From positions 62,001 to 126,000 of the forward strand of contig JAWPHD010007159.1 in the NCBI GenBank assembly GCA_037043455.1: a DNA stretch of 64,000 bases, given 5' to 3'. This document shows, in pieces, positions 56,006 through 64,000 of the stretch (its first letter is position 1; every line of letters begins with the position of its first letter). Below the pieces are notes generated by a model, which saw nothing but the letters and a program-made list of their open reading frames with translations, was not told the DNA's origin and ran no database searches. The DNA comes from Cyrtodaria siliqua. Taxonomy: Eukaryota > Mollusca > Bivalvia > Adapedonta > Hiatellidae. The position numbers and the translations under genes are program-made.

Positions 56006-56186
56006 ATTGCTTCATAAGACCTCCCGTGACAGTCTCTATGTGTTACGAATCACACTGCGTCCTGTGATATCATCGAGTACAATGTGTGTGGCTTTGAAAT
56101 CACATACGACATTTCATTTCTCTATAGACACATTATATCCGTTAAGTCTATCCGCAATACCCTGACATGTATGCCACTCCTTGCCT

Positions 56187-56328
56187 GTGTTGCCATCAAA
56201 CGATATGTGTTGCCATCAAACTATATGTGTTGCCATCAAACGATATGTGTTGCCATCAAACGATATGTGTTTCCGTCAAACGATATGTGTTGCCGATCAA
56301 ACGATATGTGTTTCCGTCAAACGATATT
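56187..56328. repeat. 20-bp minisatellite, seven units
   Basis: Unit TGTTGCCATCAAACGATATG with T/G variants toward the right. Confidence 0.9.
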
Positions 56329-56584
56329 TATTGTAATCATGTTTTGATATCTCAGACAATGACTTTCACCACTGTTATAAAATTGTTATCAAAGGCAATT
56401 TATTTAAGGGCAGATAAAAATACAAGTTTTATCAAGTAATTCTAAACGAATTCATATAATTGTGTCTATGGCAGTAGTTTCTTGATTGTATCATGTTTAT
56501 AACTAGAAATAGTATTATTTCCAGGATGCAACAAACACACAGATAAAAACTTCCTATTTTTCCCCTCAGTATATAACAAATTAA

Positions 56585-56960
56585 AGCATTTAAGCCACAA
56601 AATAAATGCTCAATGAAATGGCAGAAGCCAGAGCAGCAAGAGAACACAACATTAATGGTACGGCAACGCACGATTTAGTATAAGCATCAAATTCTACTGT
56701 CCTTTGAGGATATTACAAAGATTACTTAGAAAATAGGAAATAAAAAATAGGCGATGTAGGTATAACACAACGGTGTCCATGAATATATGAATATATAAAA
56801 AAGCAACTATATGACTACAGGCAAGTACTCAATGACATGGCAGAAGTCACCGCAAAAACAGAATAAACCATTATGGGCACGGGAAGACGACAATATTGGA
56901 GATAAATATCAACCGTTACCGTCCTCTGAGGATTTCAGCAGACATCATAATATGGTTCAT
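56585..56960 (-). mobile_element. Family A 3' UTR fragments, antisense
   Basis: Two pieces (about 56,600-56,700 and 56,820-56,960) carry GGCAGAAGCCAGAGCA.CAAGAG and CTCAATGACATGGCAGAAGT blocks like 55,290-55,380. Diverged. Confidence 0.55.
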
Positions 56961-58721
56961 TTTGTCATTTGTGTCATGTTCGTTTAAGGTCATAATCAAT
57001 TGTATTGTTTCAGGTGCTACTTGTCCGATCTTTTTATATTTCTTTTTTTTAAGCAGTGGCGGGAAACGATGAACCTGTCATTATTTATTTACGAATGAAT
57101 GTCATTATTTATTTACGGTTCAAGTTGTGCCAATTAATAAATGGGTTCATCAAAGTGGCCGTCATGCATTTGTCTATTTCACGTTCATATATTAGCTGCA
57201 CACGTATTCATACAGCAACTTAAGTAGAAAAGCGAATTTTCAGAGCAATTGTTGAAGCAACATTTTTTATCTGTCGATTTGATTAATCGATACATGTTTT
57301 ATCTGAGGGTTTGATTAATGGATATTTTTTTATCTGTAGGTTTGATTATTCCATAGCATTATTCAAAATATAAATAATATGTCTAAAAACGATACAAAAA
57401 TTGTGTTGAAAAACTGTTAAATTTTGACTTAAGGGGAAATTCAACTATTCGAAAATTTAAGTGTACGCATATGAACTATATATATATTTGTAAATTTGAC
57501 GATATTTGTTATTTGAATCTGAATTTTGTTTTGACGTTTTTTAAACATGTTTTTAATAATAGCGTCTCAAATATGGCTATGTTTGACGTTATTCATAAAA
57601 GTCCCGTTGTACTCAGTTTTCAACATTTTTGACATTTTTAGAGTGTTAGGCTAGTAACATGTAATTACTTTCTATATCAAACTGTTCGTCTTGATGAGAC
57701 CTTTAAACTGATACATACATCATTTCATTTACAATAAGACATAAAATAATGTTTATATAATTTCCTTTTTCTTTCACCGATTTTTTACCATGAATTTTAA
57801 GAAAAGAAAAAGTTAAAGCCTTTTATCTTTTAAACGGCTTCATAAAAAACCGCACAATTTTAATATGTTTTAGGGCACTTAATTTCCTATCGGAATATAG
57901 AAAGAAATTGCTGGTCATCGGAATATTTTATTCTGTATTCTTGTTTTATTAACCATAATACCCTTCGAAAAAGACGTCGCGTTATGAAAATAACGTCGGC
58001 GGTATTTGTATTAAAGATACATTGTACATGTTGGTGATGTATTAACAATTATTTTGTGATAATTACCTCTTCGTATATTATTTATAGTTACCGTCTAGAT
58101 GGACTATACATGTTACTCAACATAAATTGCTGAAGGTTTTTAGCAATTAGTCAATTTCATTGACTGAAATATAACTTATATTAAATATATGTGATTAAAT
58201 ATATGTACGCGAAAACAGACAGTAATGAGTTGTTCGTGATTTTTCAAAAGCTAGCGGTTTCGCCTATCCAACCCATGTATTGTTTCAAAGGTGTCTACAA
58301 GAGTATAACACATGCATTACAATATAATAATAATATGAGTAATAAAAATAGCATTATAAGTATACGCATGCATAATATGAAAGCAGAATATAATAAAAGT
58401 ATGCATTTAAATTATATAAGTGTTTGCCCTTGTATATGGGCGAGATCTTCATATAATCTGAGTAACAACGCAACAGCAATTTTGATGTTTTAAACTCGTG
58501 GAATCCCGTTAGTTTTTCTACATAACCTGCATATCTGCAAATCATTATAAATACTTATTGATTAGTTCATGTCAAAGTAAATTGTTGTTTTTGTTTTTAC
58601 TACGATTAAGCTAAGGTTGAATAACGAAGAAATAATGAAAACTCCAAATTGTATTATACTGCTTGGAGTAAACTACCAAAGATTAGAAATTATAACGAAA
58701 TTTTAGTCGCTGTTTGTCAGA
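56961..58721. other. Non-coding stretch with a small 30-bp repeat
   Basis: TTTTATCTGT..GTTTGATTA recurs three times at 57,265-57,352. Otherwise AT-rich with chance ORFs. Confidence 0.45.
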
Positions 58722-59920
58722 TTTTTGTGCTGATGGTATGGTGTTAAGGTAATACTCCGCAAGATCTGTAAATGAGCTTATGTCGTTTATATGAATATTG
58801 TGAAACTTGGGGCCTAGAAGTAAATGAAAACAAAGATTATAGTTTTCTTAAAAGAGGTAGAGTAACCGTTGATGAAAATTGTTCATGTAACGGAGCATTA
58901 TGAGAGGCTTCTGGTGATTTTAATTATCTTGGAGTTGTATTAACTACACTGGGTCTTACACGTTAAATCAACAGGCACTCTGCGGGAAGGCATTACAAGC
59001 TATACATCTTTTAACTGCAAACATAAGAAAAACTGAGCTAAAACCTAAAACATCCCTTCTATTATTTGATGTTTTTGTCTCATCAATACTCAATTACGGG
59101 TGTGAAGTTTGGGGTTCCACAAAATCGAAGGAGATAGGGAGAATTCATCTCAAGTTTTGTAAAGCATTCTAGGAGTAAAACTGTCAACGAGTATTGCCGG
59201 TGTTTACGGTGAATTTGGGCGTTATCCATTATTTATCACAAGATATACTAGAATAGTAGTAGATATTGTTTGAAATTAGGTACAACAGAAAATATCATTT
59301 TATTAGCTATATATAAATCTTCATTATTTGATTATGAAATTGGTTTAAACAATTGGTTATCCAATTTAAAATCTCTGCTTAATACTTATGACTTTATAAC
59401 ATTTTATTTATCATGTTTATGGGATGATCTTTTAAGGGTGAAGCATCAACATTTGTATCTAGCTTTAAACAGAGGTTGGTGGAACACTGATCTACAAGAA
59501 AATATGAGAAATATCAAGTCTGTATAGACATGTTAAAGATAATATTGGATGTGGTAACTATCTGAATATTGTATGTACAAAACATATCACGAAGTGTTTT
59601 TATAAAATTACGTTTATCTTCACAAAGCTTAAGAATGAGGTCGTTATGCAAGACATGTGAGTGAAAGAAATGGAAGAGTTTGTCAAATATGTAATTCAAC
59701 TGAAATTGAAGATGAATTTCACTTTGTTTTAATTTGTACAGCTTATAATTATATTAGAAAGAAATATATCAGAAAATATTATATAAAATGCCAAATATGT
59801 TTAAATTTGTAACACTGCTATAACCTTCAAAGAAGAAAAAACTTTTTAATTTAAGTAAATATGTGTTTGAGGCGTTTACTGTCAGATGTTCTATTCCAAA
59901 TAGTATTTGTTAAAACATAT
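58722..59920 (+). pseudogene. LINE reverse transcriptase C-terminal half, decayed
   Basis: The plus strand reads, in broken frames, the palm motif region as CADGMVL where an active enzyme has a paired Asp (ADD). YEYCETWGLEVNENK, DFNYLGVVL, SILNYGCEVWGSTKSKEI and, after further stops, an intact stretch at 59,270-59,527 follow. A CQICNST zinc-knuckle-like piece near 59,685 and the C-terminus (MFKFVTLL near 59,800) complete it. The second catalytic Asp is Gly, and there are several stops, so it is dead. Its 3' end overlaps the start of S2, and the same 3' end starts S1 at 34,963. Confidence 0.8.
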
Positions 59921-61390
59921 TTAAGTACATCTTCACATAAATTGTTTTCTATATATAATTCCTTTTATTTTTTGATATCCTCGAATTATTGATTATTGAT
60001 GTGTGATTGATATGATCTATGATTAATTAATGATTATATGTACTGAAAATTAAACTATAATTGTTCTATCTATCTGTCTCTATCTGTCCGTCCGTCTCCA
60101 TTCGTCCGTCCGAATATCTGTCTATCTATCTAAATATTTTACGCAAAATCGTCAATATGAGCATCCGTGGAATCTGTCTTAGTTATTTATGTCATATCTG
60201 CTGATTATGTACCGTCGCAATTTGTCTCTAAAGTGGCAGTTTCAATGATGTAATTAATTATTAAACCGCTATAGGTTGTTAGATCGCATGTTTGTCAATT
60301 TTAAAAAAATCGAAGTAGAATTTATGTCATTAGAAAGATACACAGCATTCATAAGATGTTCATTAAAAAATAATATAATAATAATTGATAAATGTTTTTT
60401 TAATTAAAAAAACAAACTCTGCCGACCCCTGGGGTCTTTTAATCGAATTGCGCCCTTTTGCTCTACCGTTCATTCTAATAAATCTAAAATATTCATGAAG
60501 GGGACATGTGGTCTGAACCAATGGTTCGCATGGTATTTTCTAGTTTAAGGTTCATCTTTTTTTTAGCGTTTGTTTTGGGTGAATGCCAAAAATTGCGACC
60601 TACCTGCTACAGGTGATGCTCTACACAACATTTAAAGCATATTAATTCACTGATATTGAATAAATGTCCTATTTAAATGTGATATCATGGTTAACGCCTT
60701 TTGTAACAGCAAGATGTGTTGCTTGATTCGTAAATCGTGACACAATAACACCAAGTTTGCAACGTTTTTCTGTTGTGTTCGATGCTTCCAATGGATCGTT
60801 AAACAATATTCATATGAACAAAATAAATCAAACCCTTTATACAATGATTATTTCCAACCCATGCATGGACCCGTAATGGTAACATTAAACATTCACGTGT
60901 GTGTTTTATTAACAGTTTATCCTACCAGAAATGCCGTTAGTTTTTTTACTCACAAACCTATTGCTAATGTTCATTAACTTGATGTACTAGCTGTTGGAGC
61001 ATTAGACTGTACAAATGAGAAAGAGCCTGTTAGCACTTAATATAATTGCGAAGCGTTGGAAGCTGCTGTTTTCTCATAAAGCACATGTGTGTGGGCACAC
61101 CAATTGACGTGTGATTTGAACAGTTGCTTTCCACGTCAACGCATGCAAGGCAAATGACAACCAAGCTTCGGATAGAGATGCATACGCTTAATATACAAGG
61201 GAACACATAGAATGAAATAACGATAATGGTAAGTTGCTTCAATAAATGTATGAATCCAATTAAGGAAACTACAATCAGTTGAATTGGACGGTAGGCACGC
61301 TATTGACAATATCTGACCATGACAGCGTAAAGATTAATCCAGGTACAACACGTTTATGTTAATGCAAAGTCGACGCAAGCGGTGGTAAGG

Positions 61391-61488
61391 ATTTTTGTTT
61401 GTCTGTTTGCGTTTTTGTTTCTGTGTTTTGTGGTTGACTGTCCTCCTTGAAAGCTACTTTCCCTGTCCGATCTTTTTATATTTCTTTC
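61391..61488 (+). mobile_element. 98-base family A tail insertion
   Basis: S1 reads GGTGGTAAGGATAACCTAAAG at 38,231. Here GGTGGTAAGGAT is followed by GTTTGTCTGTTTGCG.. and CTTTCCCTGTCCGATC before TAAAG resumes. Only the last ~100 bases of the retroelement inserted. Confidence 0.8.
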
Positions 61489-62785
61489 TAAAGTTACAAG
61501 TGTACCCCATCATATTACAAACCTGTTACACAATTATATCAAGATGATACATAGTCTAAGTGTAGCATGCATAATAAAAACAAAACACGTTTCATTAATT
61601 GTTTTTATAGGTAACGTTGTGTCAACCAGATGTTGATTCTCAGCATTGCATAGTGTCGAAAAGAGTGTCGATTAAAAGGGAAATGGCACGTTTTCAATAA
61701 ATGCTTTATTTTCTTTATGAAACGGAGCGACTGTGAAATACTGGCATATAACACAAGGTTTTTGATTTCTACAGCTGTTCAAAGATTTCAGTTATAATAA
61801 ATATAACTTTGACATATTATTTAATTGCACAACTAAAACCGTAGTTTATTTACTCATTTATAAAGAAAAAATCATTGTCTTTAAGTTATATACATATAAA
61901 TTGAACTCGTTTGTTTATTTCCATGTGATATTCATCCATTGTCATATCGACATAATCAAAGTATACCAATTTTATATATCTCCAGAGTCATTAATTTCTT
62001 CGTTGACGTATCCAGTTAAATGTTCGACAGAAACACTAACTTGGGAGTACATATACATTTTAATGCTGCAGCATACTCCGAGTTAATCATCTACAAATTC
62101 GGTCGCTAGCATAACAATTACTGACGCGGTCAAGTTTACAGTCTTGTAAACTTTCAAAGTTTATTTCTTCAACTGATTAAATAACTAGGTGATGAAACAC
62201 ACAGTTAGATATGTAAATATCCATATGCATTTCATCTTTGTAAGATGCAGTTGTAGCCTGGTCACTGAAAATTCCCTTTGTAATAGCACAGGCGTATATC
62301 GTTTAATTGAAAATATCACCTGTCAGAATAAATGATATACTACAACTACCAGTTTTTGTATGTTAGAGTAAGGCAGGGAGCTGAAATGGACATCCATTAT
62401 TTAGTCGCAAAAGCTCCATTATTTAAACACGAGTACAGGACTTTTATTATTTAGAGAACTCAGCCAGCCAAAGAAACACACTAAAAATAAAAACAAGTAC
62501 ATGGGTAAATAGGAACAAAATGATATATAGGGTCCTATAGAAACCACATCGTCCGAACGCAATGGCATCGTCGGTCCGCACTGTACTGCAAACAAGGACT
62601 TGAAACTACAATGAAAGAGACAAAAAACAACAGAAAGGGTGGTGAAGACAGGGTTACCGACTTGGAACGGTCAGTAGGCAATAAGGCCTACTGGTTAGCT
62701 TGAATCGATTTTATATGCGCACAATCCTCGTTATCATCCTGTGTTATGTATATAAAATTATAATCGCGCACGAAACCATAACTAT

Positions 62786-63050
62786 AAAAGGGTTGACCAT
62801 TATGTGGTCACGCCTTAATTCCAGAACCTATATTAGCAGGATTTTATAACGGATATTTCGACAATAAAACACGAAAAAATAAAAACAAATACTGAAAAAA
62901 TGTGATAACCTATTAAATGTTTTAATTATACAATATCCAAACTGTTTAAGCCGAACTTAAGGTTTTATTTCATACCCCATCCAACCCCGTTTTCGCTTCT
63001 TGGAGAAAGGGTTGGATGGGGATATACAAGTTAATACTCGAACCACGTCA
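62786..63050 (+). mobile_element. MITE D, intact copy
   Basis: Inverted ends CCATTATGTGGTC and ACCACGTCATG. S1 lacks it (AGGGTTGAAAACAGCGGTAC at 39,393), so this is a recent gain in S2. Confidence 0.75.
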
Positions 63051-63054
63051 TGCA

Positions 63055-63110
63055 ACAGCGGTACCGCCTTGGAAGGGTCAGTGGCACAGATGTCGTTAAC
63101 GAATGTTAAT
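63055..63110 (-). mobile_element. Family A core fragment, antisense
   Basis: GCGGTACCGCCTTGGAAGGG, shared with 39,394-39,450 at the matching position. Confidence 0.5.
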
Positions 63111-63636
63111 GCATACCGAGTATATATCTTAACCTTTGTTTAATATCTCAAACAGCGGCACCTTTATTTAGTATTAAACGGTCTCTGATATCGGAACTCA
63201 CAACGTAGTTTGTCCAGGCAGATGGAATGCAATGTGTTGTTCATGCAACTTATTTTCTTTGATTTTACAATAAAGACAGGACAGACAAAATGCTTAACAG
63301 AATTCCAAATTTAAACTGATGTCGCATTCTTTGACGAACGATTATTACATTAATAGATAGTTTATATTACCTGACTGTAATTATTTAATATACTGTGTAC
63401 ACCTTATTAAACCTTATCACACAGCTTACGTTGTGAGAGCGGAATAAGACCATTCTATACGTTCGATATACCACTAGTTATATATGCAAATAAGACCGGT
63501 TTGCGCTGTCAAAAACGATAAGGACTATGATCCAAATTCCACGGTTTATGTCGATTTTGTGTGTTAAAGCGACAGGCAAAATGCAATAAAAGTCGATATG
63601 TGAGTTATGTGATAAATATAATTTAACATTCGTTCT

Positions 63637-63735
63637 CATTTATTTTTGAATTTATTAAACTCGTTAGCACAACTGATATAATGCTCGGCAAGAGCCTTGC
63701 GTTAACTCAATTAATAAATTCAATAATAAATGAGT
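63637..63735. mobile_element. Fold-back MITE, second copy
   Basis: Left arm as at 40,380. The right arm is shortened to AATTAATAAATTCAATAATA. Confidence 0.7.
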
Positions 63736-64000
63736 ACTCATCTAAAATCCTCTATATATTTAAAAACACGACTCGTACTTATTGTAATGCTACCCTGCAA
63801 CTTCACGAGAATCCATGTTAAAACGGAAATGACAGTTTGATTAACGTTCCATTAACACTTTATCTGACTATATTCAATAAATACTGGATGGAATAAACAC
63901 AAACAATATAGAAAAGTAGCATACTCGGTTTGATTGAGTATTTCGAGCTAGTTAATATAATGTGCAACGCCCTTCACCCTTATCCACCACCTCGTTAGCA

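Larger units (their letters stand above)
59786..64000. repeat. Segmental duplication S2 (partner of 34,963-40,735), runs off the window
   Basis: Direct-orientation copy about 23-25 kb from S1. It has a single copy of the unit that S1 triplicates, no SINE and no family B insertion. It has gained a family A tail (61,391-61,488), about 220 bases with a family A scrap near 62,530-62,750, and MITE D at 62,786-63,050. Confidence 0.85.

Overview
This is a 64 kb, AT-rich eukaryotic window made almost entirely of repeats and mobile DNA. I find no host protein-coding gene that I would defend. The mix (a Polinton/Maverick element, tRNA-headed SINEs with AATTC-type tails, LINE remnants, many fold-back MITEs, and an RT-type retroelement with a very common 3' end) suggests an invertebrate, most likely a bivalve mollusc. 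That placement rests on family resemblance from memory; there is no marker gene.

Layout. 1-3.47 kb: antisense retroelement 3' ends, a MITE, and a G-rich minisatellite. 3.48-14.37 kb: two tandem copies of a 5.4-5.5 kb unit, very similar to each other, each containing a retroelement 3' end, small MITEs, a 36-bp minisatellite and a tRNA-like sequence. 14.4-15.4 kb: the 3' part of a LINE. 15,443-27,355: a Polinton/Maverick (adintovirus-like) element whose ends fit a 6-bp target duplication, TATAAC. 27.4-34.9 kb: a SINE, short tandem repeats and a CRE-like minisatellite. 34.96-40.7 kb: a segmental duplication, partly triplicated inside, whose second copy is at 59.8-64 kb and whose older third copy is at 45.9-48.1 kb. 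The stretches between hold more copies of the same repeat families, one with a readable reverse-transcriptase C-terminal region (44.3-44.9 kb), and another LINE remnant (58.7-59.8 kb).

The Polinton is the gene-bearing part. Its minus strand carries a tightly packed virion block, read from 22.5 kb down to 15.7 kb: a coiled-coil fibre-like protein, a penton-like protein, a small helical protein, the major capsid protein, a glycine-rich core protein joined to an adenovirus-type protease, a zinc-ribbon/PLA2-like/integrase/chromodomain frame, and a small coiled-coil protein that runs into the terminal repeat. Its plus strand carries a basic Lys/Ala/Pro-rich protein and a protein-primed DNA polymerase B. 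I see no packaging ATPase. Most large genes are broken by frameshifts or stops, and polB is also split by an 829-bp pogo/Tc1-like MITE, so this copy looks dead. Small genes (penton-like, 142-aa, coiled-coil) remain open.
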